Below are positions 1 to 10,813 of a stretch of 64,000 nucleotides of DNA, one piece after another. This stretch comes from Gymnopus androsaceus JB14. Its lineage: Eukaryota > Basidiomycota > Agaricomycetes > Agaricales > Omphalotaceae. Where the stretch lies: contig ML769470.1 of NCBI GenBank assembly GCA_009733575.1, positions 158,901 to 222,900 of the forward strand. Direction: 5' to 3'. Made by a program: the position numbers and the translations under genes. The stretch's first letter is position 1, and each line of letters begins with the position of its first letter. Under the pieces are notes generated by a model. That model was given only the letters and a program-made list of their open reading frames with translations. It had not been told where the DNA came from and did not search any database.

Positions 1-243
1 CAGGCAGCTCCAGGTTTTCACTCGGATGGTGCTTCCCTCCCGCACGACTCAGCGGAGCGTCGCTCTGACATCCATGAGAGATCTCTTCTCAAGGTAGCCG
101 AAGAAGTAGGGAAAGACATCTTCAAAATCGGCGAGAAATTCATATCCATAAACACCGTCATGGAAACTCTACTAGATAGGAGTATATACATAAGTAGTAG
201 GGATTCATTAGGCAGCCAGTTATTTTATCATTATAATTATTGA
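1..243 (+). CDS. 3' end of an unrecognised gene, cut by the window start
   Basis: An open frame runs from base 1 to a TGA at 241-243 (80 codons) with no start inside the window. The middle reads as a charged, probably helical segment (VAEEVGKDIFKIGEKFI). A GTATAT at about 181 could be a splice donor, so the true end may differ. I recognise no domain. It could equally be a chance open frame. Confidence 0.3.
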   Translation, partial: QAAPGFHSDGASLPHDSAERRSDIHERSLLKVAEEVGKDIFKIGEKFISINTVMETLLDRSIYISSRDSLGSQLFYHYNY

Positions 244-947
244 ATGTTCCATTCCCGATTCACTAGTTTCTTAGTGCTTCGTATTTTACCTACACGTATC
301 CAGATTCTGAAAGGCATATCTGAGTTCGGTATGCACTTGAGATGTATCGTTTTGGCTGGTCAAGGGTTGAATCTGGCCCGCGAGATGCGAGACGTCGATC
401 GATCTTTGATCCTATTTTGGCAGAGCGCATACGAGTAGCGGAAGAGGGAGGAACGACAGTCGCACACACAGCTGCTCTGTAGAGTTACACTCGAGACGGA
501 TTCAGGGTTTGGTTTCAAATCAGGAAGCCAGAATCCAAACCAAACGGGTAAGTTTTGACTGACATGAGAATGCAACGATGAAGGGCAAGAAATGAACGAA
601 GAGCTCAGTATGGTTGTCCTGAGTCTGTGGAGGGCAAAAAATTCATGTTGAGAGAGAAAAAAGTTTCTTTGATTTGATCTGCGCTGCAGGATTACTTCTG
701 TTTTCTAGTTAGTATTGGATCTCAAGGCTCCTAAAAACGCCCGCCTTGCAATGGAAACGGAACCGGAGAGAGAGTTCCCCACCAAAAATTTGAATAGTCG
801 TATTTCTCTTTGTGGGTAGGGAAAACGATACCACAAGTGCTATCCGATTTGTCGGCTGGGGGCCTTGATGTACTCCAAATCACAAGCGAAAAACGGTAAC
901 TTACACAGTAATTACAGGAAATACAAACAAACATGCAATATCTACAT
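244..947. other. no gene seen
   Basis: Short open frames on both strands have no recognisable motif and no convincing intron pattern. The stretch probably holds the 3' flanks of the partial gene on the left and of the minus-strand gene on the right. Confidence 0.4.
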
Positions 948-2615
948 TCATTTCGAGGCCAAACGAAGACCTTCCTGTATAGAAACAGCCTGCAAACAAA
1001 AATGTCAGCAAACGCAGAGAGATACGACGATATTCCTTCTTCACCTCTTCAACCCATGGGAGACGGAAGAATTCGCTCCGACGTAGCTCTTCCTGACGAA
1101 GAGTGAGCCCTTCCGACTGGCCAGCGCCCAGAACACTTTCCAAATCTCTAGACTGAGAATCTATCCATGTTTGAATGAACTGCGCAGGATCGTTAGCGAA
1201 GGATTGGAGGAAGGTGCGTTTGAGATGTGAATTGTGCAATGATTGGGCAAGAATAGCGATCTATAAATGGAGGTCAATACGACGGTTGATGATTAGCTCC
1301 ATACAAGCATTACCTCTTCGTCCATTTTCGACAATGCCTGGGCTGTTTCTTTATTCGTATGCACCATGGCCCCCATCCTGGTCTTCAATACGGCATCTTC
1401 CAACTTGATCTCTACGTCCCATGCTGAAGGGCGTTCCTGCTCTGGTGGCGGAACAGATGGGTCGAAAGAATAATGTAGAAGAATAGGTTCGGGTGGTGCG
1501 AGATGTCTGGTAACGAGCTCAGGGAGTTTTTGGAACGGTATCGTATCCATGCCGAAAATCTAACGAGAGTTCAGGAAATGTACGTAGAAAAAAAGTCGGT
1601 TGAGCGCCTACTCCTCTGAGTCTATCGTCTGCACGAATGAGTCTCTTGTCGCCTTTATCTTGAAGGCCTTGAATTTTGATATAGTTCCATACGGCCTGAA
1701 CAGCGCCCAAGCGACTTTCTTCTTTGATTCCGAGGACGTTACCTAGGAAATGTCGTATAAGCACCACAAGCAAGAAAATCAAACAGGAGGAACAGACTTA
1801 GGTCGGGACTAAGCCGGTATTGTTCAGGATAGTGGTCAAGGTACATGACGATACGGACACTCGTCGGCGCATCGCCTGTCCGACGAATGGTGAACCCGTC
1901 CAAAGGAGGATTTTGATGTCCCGTTGCTCGCGGCCACTATAGACAGAAAATGTTACTTCGGAAGGCAGCGAATGCTTGAGCATGCCACTTGCCTCAACGA
2001 TGTTATTCTCGGGATACAGATTCGTGTCTCGGTCGAATTCCACCATCATTCGTTTTATGAATGTGGAGAACTTTCGAGGGGGACCTTTATCCTTGCCTCG
2101 TTGAGGAAGCTATACGATGACAAATAAACATGGATTGGCCTTGGGGAAAAGCACAAGGACGCACCTCTAACAGTCTGCCTCAATTTTGAGCTGCCAAGCT
2201 GGAATGCTCTCGCCTGTCTCTGGATTAGGCCATATTTTCTCCCCTCTGTGCCCGTCTGCCAGGATTGTCCGGATACTGTATGACTGACAAAGAGTCTCAA
2301 TGTCCGTGTAGCCTACACACGTCGACGTGTATCAGGACCAGATTCATTGTAGGAAATATACTACATTACTCACTGTTGGAGTGCGCGACATGGTATCCTG
2401 AATTTCTATCCTTTTCCTTGCCATCGTCCAGTCGAGTTTTCGCTCCATGTCCAGCAAACTTTGGTACATTTGCGAGTCTTCCGCAAAGTCTGGGTTTTGA
2501 AGAATGACATTGGGAAGCGACTTGTCGGTGAGTTTTCTTCTTCTGTGTGGAATTAAGTACCGGAAAAGGAGCGATTCAGATGAGACTCTTACTTGGCTGC
2601 TTTGTGTCCGTCCAT
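948..2615 (-). CDS. SNF12: SWI/SNF (or RSC) chromatin-remodelling subunit, SMARCD/BAF60 family
   Basis: Nuclear core subunit of SWI/SNF-type remodellers. Reading the minus strand I place exons at 2593-2615, 2374-2542, 2165-2312, 1993-2109, 1798-1936, 1612-1742, 1314-1559, 1026-1260 and a short last one ending at 948. The protein starts MDGHKAAKRRKLTDKSLPN. It then shows the family blocks MERKLDWTMARKR, TRTLRLFVSHTVSGQ, PPRKFSTFIKRM, the SWIB region (FTIRRTGD, then PEQYRLSPDL, then LGAVQAVWNYIKIQGLQD) and the C-terminal block FANDPAQFIQTWIDSQSRDL. Intron 4 (1937-1992) must be GC-AG to give IVE-WPRATG. Exon 3 contains all expected motifs but in three successive frames, implying two missing bases (one at GAGGCAG near 2173, where IEGRLLE is expected). 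The last exon (AVSIQEGLRLASK, stop) joins through a 36-nt intron out of phase. Family assignment is secure; SNF12 versus RSC6 cannot be decided. Confidence 0.88.
1937..1992 (-). other. GC-AG intron in the SMARCD gene
   Basis: On the minus strand the donor is GAG|GCAAGT and the acceptor CTATAG|TGG. Only this join keeps NNIVE followed by WPRATGHQNPPLDG in frame, as the family requires. A GT donor four bases downstream gives the wrong frame. Confidence 0.8.
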
Positions 2616-2721
2616 AATTATCAAGTTCGGAAGTGAGTGAGGATACAGTCACATGTTTCAAAATTGCTCATGCGCGCTTACAGTAGACTAGCGTTTCTGT
2701 GACGCTATCGATCGCTTGAAT

Positions 2722-2828
2722 GACAACCGCCATCTCTCACTTTACCCTACGAGCTACTCAATCATATTAACGACAACCTCCATCTTGAAATGGAGCTTAC
2801 CTTACCCTACGAGCTACTCCATCATATT
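2722..2828. repeat. imperfect tandem duplication of about 50-57 bp
   Basis: Bases 2722-2768 (starting GACAACCGCCATC, ending GAGCTACTCAATCATATT) recur at 2772-2828 with a few differences and a roughly 10-base length difference. The second unit contains the proposed start of the next gene, so the first unit is a decayed copy of the 5' end of that gene. Confidence 0.75.
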
Positions 2829-3955
2829 TTGGGTGTGACTTTGGCAGGCGAGTCTACATCCTTGCCCATCGAAGATGAATCTTTGGACCCTTCTTATGAT
2901 ACTTCTCAGATTGTGTCCACCAAATTTGCTTTCCCAAGTCTCCTGATTCCGATTTGAACTGGGAACTAAACGCTCTTACAACTCTCTCGCTTTGCTCTCG
3001 GGATTTCAGAGATATTACCGTGGATATCTGTCAGAAAATGTACGGTCCCCCAGATGAAGGAATGAGGTAATAATTTTCCCGCATTCTATGTGTTCCTATT
3101 GTCTCACTCGATCCCAGCCTAGTGCGTTCGGCGAAGGCGAGATTGAAGTTCATGCAATCATCTGCGAAGCTGGAACTTTCCGTGAACCCTATAATTTTCG
3201 ACGAGGATCTAATTAAAACACCGTTTCTACATTGGTATCTTTTGCTTTTGTCGACTATACAAATGCGGCGATTCATGAAGGTTCCCACTGTTCCTGAGCT
3301 CTTTCGACTCATGAACGCAGCTGTCCAACGCAGCTTTGACACAATTCAAGCGCGCCGTTTCCAACCTACAGAGATGTTCACGACTTTATCTGTAGCAACC
3401 CAGCTGCAACAAGAGCTCATCAGCCTCTGTGAGTGGTCTGCACATGTGCTATATGGTCAAGTTACTTAGTATTTTCAGCTTTCCATATTGTCCATGAAGC
3501 TGAATGCTTAAAGGGACACCTTTCAGAACTGCAAAATGTTGACCTAAAGCAAAGTACATTTGATAGCGGAGCTCATGTACACCTCGTATGACATATATCT
3601 ATACTTCACGACTTCAATGACTAACCTCTTCTTTAGGATTTGATAGGCGCAGGTCTGTACTCTATCCAAGGTTATATTGAGCAATATACAGAGAATGCTG
3701 CCATTGCCTTGCATTTGACTGGCCCGGAAGTCAATGTACATGAGGTCAGTAACTGATATTCCCTTCGTACGTCTCTGATCCTACTTCATCTCATCTCATC
3801 AGCTCCCTGGGGTCATGGACACTCTGAAGCGAATTCCAGCAGTAGTTGAGTCATTTGAACATGACGATGCATTCCACAGGACAGTCATTATGGACGTCCT
3901 TGACGAAATCATGAATGACTGGCCTACCCAAAACCCAACTGAAGATATATTCTAG
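2790..3955 (+). CDS. unrecognised protein with an F-box-like N-terminus
   Basis: The proposed start MELTLPYELLHHILGVTLAG resembles the first helix of fungal F-box proteins (LPxELLxxIL); that is the only hint of function, and an F-box would suggest an SCF ubiquitin-ligase adaptor. The rest reads as exons 2790-3060ish, about 3116-3433, 3480-3582, 3636-3743 and 3800-3955, separated by 45-60 nt GT-AG introns. It includes SAKARLKFMQSSAKLELS, TVPELFRLMNAAVQRSFDTI and a C-terminus VIMDVLDEIMNDWPTQNPTE before TAG. Near 2925-2945 the frame must shift by one base (KFAFPS to SPDSDLNWELNALTTLSL). Downstream exons join in phase, so this looks like a real gene. No catalytic motif is visible. Confidence 0.6.
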
Positions 3956-4686
3956 CGTGTGGTACCGTTGGCTGAGTGGGATCTGTTGGTGTGGCACTAT
4001 GTGTAAGTAGACTGGGTTTATCGACACTCCCTGTCGCAATATAGCTTCTTTGCTGGCCGCTTCCTCTTGCTTGCACCTTCATCTTAATACATACCATTCT
4101 CCCGGTAACGAAAATGACTTCGAGGGGGGCATTTATGATCTCCTATTCTGTGACTCAATTCTTCTTCCTGATTAAATTGTGTGAGTGTTTTCCTGTGCCG
4201 CTGCGTTTTCGTGCGATCCTGCTTGACTGTGGCGCTTGAGTGAGTAAGGTAGAGGTATCACTAGCAGAGACTGGCTAGATATGCTTCCTATGTTTGGGCT
4301 TAGATTATATTTCAACTTCAAAGCATTTGCGGTCGGTATGCTTGGGGTTCGTGACGTTGACGTCGAGATGGTGCTGGAATGAATGTCGAGACGATGATGA
4401 GACGAGGGTGGGTGCAAATACTACGGTGCAAATGCTACTTGGCTGTTTTTACAGTATCTCCTTGTTTGACCAGATGACGTTCCAAGGCGGTCCGTTCCCG
4501 TCGTGCAGCTATTCTGCGTCTCCCATGAATACACCCAATAATCCTTCAACTTGGTCATTTGACTGTCCGAGCCGAGCCCCACTCGTTTCCAGAACTATAT
4601 AATAAGTGCAAAGCGATTTCTGTCTCGCTGCTGGTTCCCTATAATTCTAATCGATCCCAGAGCAACCAGAAAAGCGACTATTAGAG
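3956..4686. other. intergenic, no gene seen
   Basis: Only short overlapping open frames on both strands. The right end must contain the promoter and an unidentified first exon of the sugar transporter. Confidence 0.4.
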
Positions 4687-4688
4687 AT

Positions 4689-7225
4689 GTGGATTCTCCC
4701 CGTACGCTGGCAAAGCCTATGGTATGGGCCATTACGGGTGAGCTCAGAGAATTGCGTTAGACTTGGTAGTGCTGAACAAACGCATTTTTTAGCCTGTTGT
4801 TGTCAAGGTTTTCTCCTTCTCGGGTATGATCAAGGTGGGTTCTCACAATAAACATGCGAAACAGAACGTATTGTGAAGATTTGGATGTGAATAGGTGTTA
4901 TGTCTGGAATTGTGCGTACATCGGATAGTGTGCAACGCAAGTTGTTTTCTTCATATCCGGTTTAGATTGGCGCAAATAATCAATTCGGGATGGATTTCGG
5001 GTCTCCGGATCCGACTACACAAGGACTTCATAGTGAGCATACTTGTGTTCATATTCATCAATGTCGGTACTCACTTTCTTGAACAGGTTGCTATATACGT
5101 ACGCGCGCGCGAATCATTCCGTAGTTTTACGAGTAGCTGAGCTGGATTCTCTAGGATATTGGATGCGCCGTTGGTAGTCTCATCGTCTTCTTCTGGGGTG
5201 AACGCATCGGAAGGAAACGAATGATAATGTCGGGAGCTACGACCATGCTTATTGGCACTGCTATCCTCACGAGCTCTACCACCAGAGCTCAGCTATATGT
5301 CGGGCGTGTTGTAACTGGAATAGTGAGCTAAACCTGGACGAATCTGCTCTCGCCGCTGAATCGTACTCTTCCTAGGGAAATGGTTTCAACTCGTCATCAA
5401 TTCCAGTTTATCAGTCGGAGACATGTCGGTGGTGCTATTCGTGGTGCTCTGGTTTGCTTGAATTCTACGATAACTATCGTCGGTTTAGTAATTGTAGCTA
5501 TCTTTCATCTGCACCGTTTCCTCTAACCACTGACATAGTATATTCTAGGCGTATTGGCTGGACTATGGATTGAGCTTCGTGTCAGGTGGGTTCAATCGTT
5601 AGAGACAATTTCAGAGGAACTTATTCTTCTTATTCCATCCTTCTCCTCTCTTTACCCGTGGATTCTCCCTTTAACAGGTGGCGTGCAATGGAGGTTCTCG
5701 ATAATTTCGAAAGAAAATATTCCTCATCTCTCATCTCCCCTCTACTGTTCTAGGTTTCCCATAGGCTTTCAAGCTGTATTCGCGCTGGCCCTACTACTGC
5801 AGGTGATGGTGCTGCCAGATTCACCTCGTTGGCTTCTCGCGCATGGTCAGGAAGAGGAGGCATCGAGAGTGATCGCGTTACTTGAAGACCATGACTCTGT
5901 CGATCATCCAGATGTTGTACGAGCAAGGAAAGAGATCGAGCTATCTTTGGCTGTAGAGAGTGAAGGAGGTAGGTCTTCTATGCTCTTCAGCCCTTCTGCT
6001 CATGTTCATATACGCTTTGTAGGCCCTTCCGCTTACTAGTGAACTTTTACATGGCGGTCCGATTGGTAAATTTCAGAAGAATATGTCTCTGCATCGCTAT
6101 AAATGTGATGCAGCAATTCACCGGTTCCAACATGATCAAGTCAGATATGTTTTAACATGTTCCTGCTACTTGAGCACTTACGAGTTCACGCCCCCCAGTT
6201 ATCTAGCTCCGGTTGTTTATCAAAACACCATGGGTCTTTCCCGGAACCTCTCCCTTATTCTGGGAGGTTGTACAGCTATCACATATATGGTCGCCTCGTT
6301 CATTCCTCTATGGGTAACTATATTGTACAATTCTTGCACCTGCCTGCTCACGATGTTCAAGACCGTAGATAGGTTTGGGAGGAGGCCTCTCCTTATGATA
6401 TCTGCAACTGGACTCTCAGTTTGCTTCATCCTGGCTGCAATTTTGCTTTCGATAGGTACTAGACCAGCTGCATTTGCCGCTACCGCGATGGTGTTCATCT
6501 TCCAGATATTCCTGGGTATTGGGTTCCTACCGATTGTACGTTCTTATGCATCTCTCCCGGGCTCCGGCTCACCCATAATGCTTCTAGCCTTGGTTATATC
6601 CCGCAGAGGTAGGTCTTTTTTTTTTTTTTGTGCGCAACTTTGGGCTTTGTTAATAGCAGGCTTTAGATCAGCACCACTCGTATTAGGGCGCGAGGTTCCG
6701 CGATTTCTAGCTTTTTCAATTGGATGTGTGAGTAACGATTCGGATGTACATCTTTGCTGCAAAATCTCAACTAAACGTCTGTTCCAGGTGTCTTTGCAGT
6801 TGTTCAGATGACCCCTCCAGCGATTGGTGCGAGGATCCATTATTTTTGCTGTGTTCAACGCATCTGATATCTACCTTAGCCAACATCGACTGGCGAGTAT
6901 TCATCATTTTTGCCGTGTTCAACGCATGTTGGGTTCCGATAGTCTTTTTCGTGAGTTTGATCTAGCACAGAGTGGCAAATATTATTATTGACATACCTGC
7001 TCATATTAGTTCTTCCCCGAAACCCGTGGTCTGGAGCTGGAAGAGATCGACCATATATTCGAGAAAGGTGGTATTACTGGGGGTGTATGGGGTAGCCCTG
7101 GAGGTCGTACTACAGCGGACATGCATTATCCGCCGGCTGCAGCAGTTGAACCCAAGAGGGGAAATTCGGATGATCTGAAGGCAGAGGACGAGAAGCTGGA
7201 AAAGGTTTGAGAAATAGACCATGAT
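4689..7225 (+). CDS. MFS sugar transporter (hexose transporter/sugar porter family)
   Basis: Plasma-membrane sugar:H+ symporter of the major facilitator superfamily, 12 predicted helices, about 530 residues in about 15 exons. Landmarks in order: KPMVWAIT, GFLLLGYDQGVMSGIV (helix 1), WGERIGRKRMI (loop 2-3 signature), GRVVTGIGNGFNSSSIPVYQ, SETC, LPDSPRWLLAHGQ (PESPR-type), INVMQQFTGSNMI (helix 7), VDRFGRRPLL (loop 8-9), PWLYPAEISTTRIRARGSA, FFNWM and FFPETRGLELEEIDH. The hydrophilic tail ends at a TGA at 7223-7225. The first exon with the start codon is not resolved; the recognisable part begins at an acceptor near 4687. Three one-base shifts are needed: an extra A at 4712-4714, one near 5425-5432 (SETC to RGALVCLNS) and an extra A at 6068-6070 (GGPIG to NFRRICLC). 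Confidence 0.85.
6827..6931 (+). repeat. intron made of a duplicated piece of the following exon
   Basis: Intron 6827-6879 (53 nt, in frame AI|ANIDW) contains 6838-6866, about 29 bases. This closely matches 6902-6931 in the next exon, which codes IIFAVFNACW. The shared core ATTTTTGC.GTGTTCAACGCAT has only transition differences. The copy lies wholly inside the intron and is spliced out. Confidence 0.75.
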
Positions 7226-7382
7226 TCACGCTTCTACTACCATGAATTGTAATATACGACGTTAAACGATGAAGGAGTAGACGCGTCGGGCGCCTACGCG
7301 AGAACGGTAGAGATACGGCCCGAGGCCGCGACGGATAAAAATTTTAGTTTCTGTTCCGTTCTCATTCTCCGTCTTCTCTACC

Positions 7383-8557
7383 ATGTTCGCCTTCCGTCGC
7401 TCTGTATCTGTTATCTCTTCCTCCTTTCTGCAAAAAAATGCTGTCAGGCTGCCTGCTTCAGCTTCCTTGTTTGCGTTCAGGCAATTATCGACGTCTCGCG
7501 TAAACCAGTCGACACGGTTCGTGTACTTGGGCAACCTGCCATATCGTTTGGAAATCGAGGACATTAAGGAGAAGGCAGAAAAGTTCGGTACCCTTGAGTC
7601 TATCAATATTCGTATGATTCTTTCATTTTTCTCCTTTTTTTCATTGCTAATACGTCCTTTAGCCGACGACGAAAGTGGTCGTCCAGCTGGTTTTGCCAAC
7701 ATTGAATTCTCAAGCGCTGAGGAGGCTCAGAACTTTTATAAAGCCGCAGTGGATTCTGCATTGTCTTTTTACGGTCGTAACTCAAGGGTTGAGCTCGTCG
7801 AGGAGGCTCAGACACAGGTCTTACGGGGCAGAGCCAAAAACTCCTATACAGGCCTCTAACCCTACTGCTACTATATTCATTGGACGCCTACCTGAACAAG
7901 CCAATGAGGACGAGATCAGGGAGCTTTTTCTCTCCCTATGGTACAATCCTACGCGCAAGCATCGGTACGCTTCTCTCTTCCTATGGGTATATCATTTCAT
8001 TGCTCACTCTCGCTACAGCCAAAGACAGCGAAGGTAGAAACCGTGGCTTTGCACATGTAGATTTCGAATCTGTAGAGCAAGCCCAGGCTGCTATGCAGGC
8101 TCTTAATAATGGAACGACCAGCATCGGTGGCAGATACGTAAATCTGGACTATGCAGCAAAGGCAACAAAAGCCCCCGCTCCTCCTTCAAAGACCCTCTAT
8201 TTTCTGCGATACCCTGGTGATGAGGGAGACTTGCGGGCGGCTTTATCAGAGCACGAGGGATCAGTCGTAGCTGTTCGTCTGCGTACGTTGTATTTCTTCC
8301 CTTGCTTCCCCACCTTTTCCTCATTTTCTGTTCAGTGAACAACCAAAATGGCTTCATCGAGTTCAAGAACATCGATGATGCTACTGCTGCCAAAGAAGCT
8401 TTGGACCGAACCCAAACTCCCGATGGCCACACTCTCAACCTCCTCTTCTCGACTCCGCGCCCCACGAGAAACACGAACGATCGTGGTTCGTCGTGGTTCG
8501 AACTTTGGCGGTTCTAGGAATATGCGAAAGTCAAACTCTTACGGAAATGACTGGTAG
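7383..8557 (+). CDS. RNA-binding protein with three RRMs, probably mitochondrial
   Basis: The N-terminus MFAFRRSVSVISSSFLQKN is Arg/Ser-rich and lacks acidic residues, like a mitochondrial presequence. RRM1: RNP2 FVYLGNLPY, RNP1 PAGFANIEF. RRM2: RNP2 TIFIGRLP, RNP1 RGFAHVDF. RRM3 is compact: TLYFLRYPGDEGDLRAAL, then after an intron NGFIEFKNIDDATAAKEAL. Introns at about 7613-7662, 7966-8019 and 8284-8335 lie in the beta2-beta3 loops. Frame shifts are needed at 7825-7828 (GGGG) and 7925-7929 (extra T), and near 8480, where the frame ending GSNFGGSRNMRKSNSYGNDW looks like the natural tail. Paralogues at 46.0 and 48.0 kb carry three and four copies of the last module. Role inferred: organelle RNA processing or stability. 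Confidence 0.8.
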
Positions 8558-8936
8558 TAGTATTATGACTTTCATGGACAATGGGAGAGTGCGGCGGGTC
8601 AGAGAAAACGATAGACAAAAGACCTACAGTATTACATACGTATTCTAATTTCTCAAAAGTAATGGTAACAGTCGAGTCTTAACTTGATATATGTTTATGA
8701 AGTATACTCACAGCGAGCAATAGGATATCCCATCTCTGCATATTCTTCGTTCGATAATCGGATTTCAGTACTTCCACAGTTCCACTTCAGTGAAGTTTAG
8801 CGCCGGCCGATCCTCAACCACCAACACAGGGGAAGACTTGAAGAATTAGTATGGATTGGCTCCTAATTCGTCGACTCCTATAAGGAAAACAGTAATAACC
8901 TCCTCTCTCTCTCATCCATCCACCATCCTCTTTCCC
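8558..8936. other. intergenic
   Basis: 3' flank of the RRM gene and promoter of the next gene. A pyrimidine-rich stretch (CCTCTCTCTCTC, about 8898-8912) lies just upstream of the proposed ATG, as is common in basidiomycete promoters. Confidence 0.4.
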
Positions 8937-10596
8937 ATGAACAGCCAGCAAAGCACGAGCAGCGCTGAAAGCGTGTACCCATATCCCTCCACCCACGCCA
9001 AAGATGATTCCAGCTCTCAGCTCGGAAGTAACAAAAAATACATCTGGCAACTGCCGTACTTTCCCCCACTGAACGTGGACGATGAGTTTGAAATCCATGA
9101 CTTTGAGCTAGTACATGATAACGAGAAAAAGGTATGTGGTTTGGGTCATCTGCGCTCTTGTGGTTGTATTCTTACTTCCACCAAAGCAAACCGACATTCT
9201 CGTCCGCGTTCGAGTGCACTCTTCCGCTCGACCAGCATACAAGATCGAAAAGAAGACCCGGGTTCACCTCCTACAAGGCGGCAAGAAGCACATCAACATG
9301 CTCATCTCCAAATCCGAAGCCTGGGATTCGATTGCTGCTAAACCACAGCAGTCGCAGTCCAAGATGGGAAAAGGGTATATCATTCTGTTCCAAGCGATGG
9401 ACCAGTCTCCTCGCCATCTTTCTCTCAGCCCAACAAAGGGCATGGTTCTCTATCTTACCGCTCGCGGCGGTGACCTCACTCTTACTCCCAACTGCGCCTC
9501 CTATGATCCCCAACGAAGTCGTGCTCTCCAACCAAGAATCGGTCTCAGCTATCACTTCATCCCTCTACACCTCACCGATTTGAACGAAGCGCCTCTGCCC
9601 CTGGTCAACCAATGCCCAAAACAACCCCTACCGCTCTCAAAAAACCATATTCCGGGGGCGGCTACCTTGTCTTTGACGCACACAGCAGGGGGCGAACAGA
9701 TCTTCTCAGCACGCTTTATTGCACGGGGTACGAGCGGAGGTTTAGTCCTCGCAAAGGCGACGTCGTTCTCGCAGAGCTCAGGCTATCCCGACCTGCAGAT
9801 CCCACTTCGACTGAAGGTCCCTCCGCATGGAAACGGTTTTTCAAGGAACGTCATGTCTCCTTGTTCATCTCCAAACGGGGGATGGAAACTGTTTTCACTG
9901 GTCCGCATGTCAATATGCACGTTCGAAACCCCAAAGAAGGAGAACGGTATACGTTAACTTCTGGTCAGGCGCAGGAGATTATCATATCCCTTTTTGCCAC
10001 CTCTTTGATGGTGATTGAGCATGATGGGTTGGAAAGTAAAAAGTGGGCATGGTTGACGAATCGAGAGATACTGGAGTCGTCTCTTGGTGGGCCAATGACC
10101 TCGATAGGGGTACCCGGCAGTAATAGCTCGACGGGTGGACCCAGCATGTTGGAAAAGTATCCCCATGGGTTCGAGAACATGTCCATCTCGGATACATCTT
10201 CGATGAACAAGAGCGGGGGGTTAAAACCCGACACGTCGTTTGAAAAGTGGAAAGTGGTTAGTTATGAATCGTCTATGGGAGAGGCTGTCTTGCGGGCGAA
10301 CGGGAGAGGCGGAGGCGGAGGAGGAGGTCATGGTAATGCTCCTAGTACTGCTGGTTTGACGGATTCGATGACGAGCACGAATGAGATGGAGACGTCTTCA
10401 GAGTTCCCGCTTCATGCTCAGCAAGCCTTCGATATCGGCCCCGCTGCAGACTATGGAAGTTACAGAGGGCTCGACACCTGTTAGTCCTACGGTGGAACCG
10501 ACACAAACACAGGATTTGCCCAAAAAGTGGCCTACAGAGGGTCCGAAGGTTACTGGGAAGCCGAAGCCTGGTGTGGAAGGAGGGATTTATTGGTGA
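8937..10596 (+). CDS. unrecognised fungal protein, frame-shifted in the middle and at the end
   Basis: The proposed start MNSQQSTSSAESVYPYPST opens an exon ending ...HDNEKK at about 9129, followed by a 54-nt GT-AG intron. Exon 2 reads TDILVRVRVHSSARPAYKIE and continues to about 9350. From about 9612 a different frame gives natural-looking sequence (GGYLVFDAHSRGRTDLLS, AWKRFFKERHVSLFISKRG, SGQAQEIIISLF, then a Gly-rich run near 10310-10330). From about 10450 the frame ending KPKPGVEGGIYW, stop 10594-10596, looks like the true C-terminus. I therefore read one gene of about 540 codons with two or three one-base shifts. No family is recognised; the middle looks beta-rich. It could also be two genes. 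Confidence 0.5.
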
Positions 10597-10813
10597 TACG
10601 TTCGTTCAGTTCTTTTGGGAATAACTTGTAGGGAGGAAAGAGTCGTTTTTTATTTCATCGTTCCATCCTATTGCTATCTACCGAACAATAATTACCGATA
10701 TAATAATTACATTGTGTTATAAAACTATATACCAAGTTGATAGCAGGGTTCGAAAATTAAAAAAAGTATATCGCCTCCAATCTGCCGCGTTTGTCCAGCA
10801 ATACACCATATCC

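Noticed and set aside
360..575. Overlapping open frames on both strands
   Set aside because: No motif, no intron logic and typical length for chance frames.
6610..6626. Poly-T run as a terminator
   Set aside because: It is the pyrimidine part of a transporter intron; polymerase II genes do not terminate this way.
6544..6858. Minus-strand open frame opposite the sugar transporter
   Set aside because: It is the reverse reading of transporter exons whose plus-strand motifs (PWLYPAE, FFNWM) are unmistakable.
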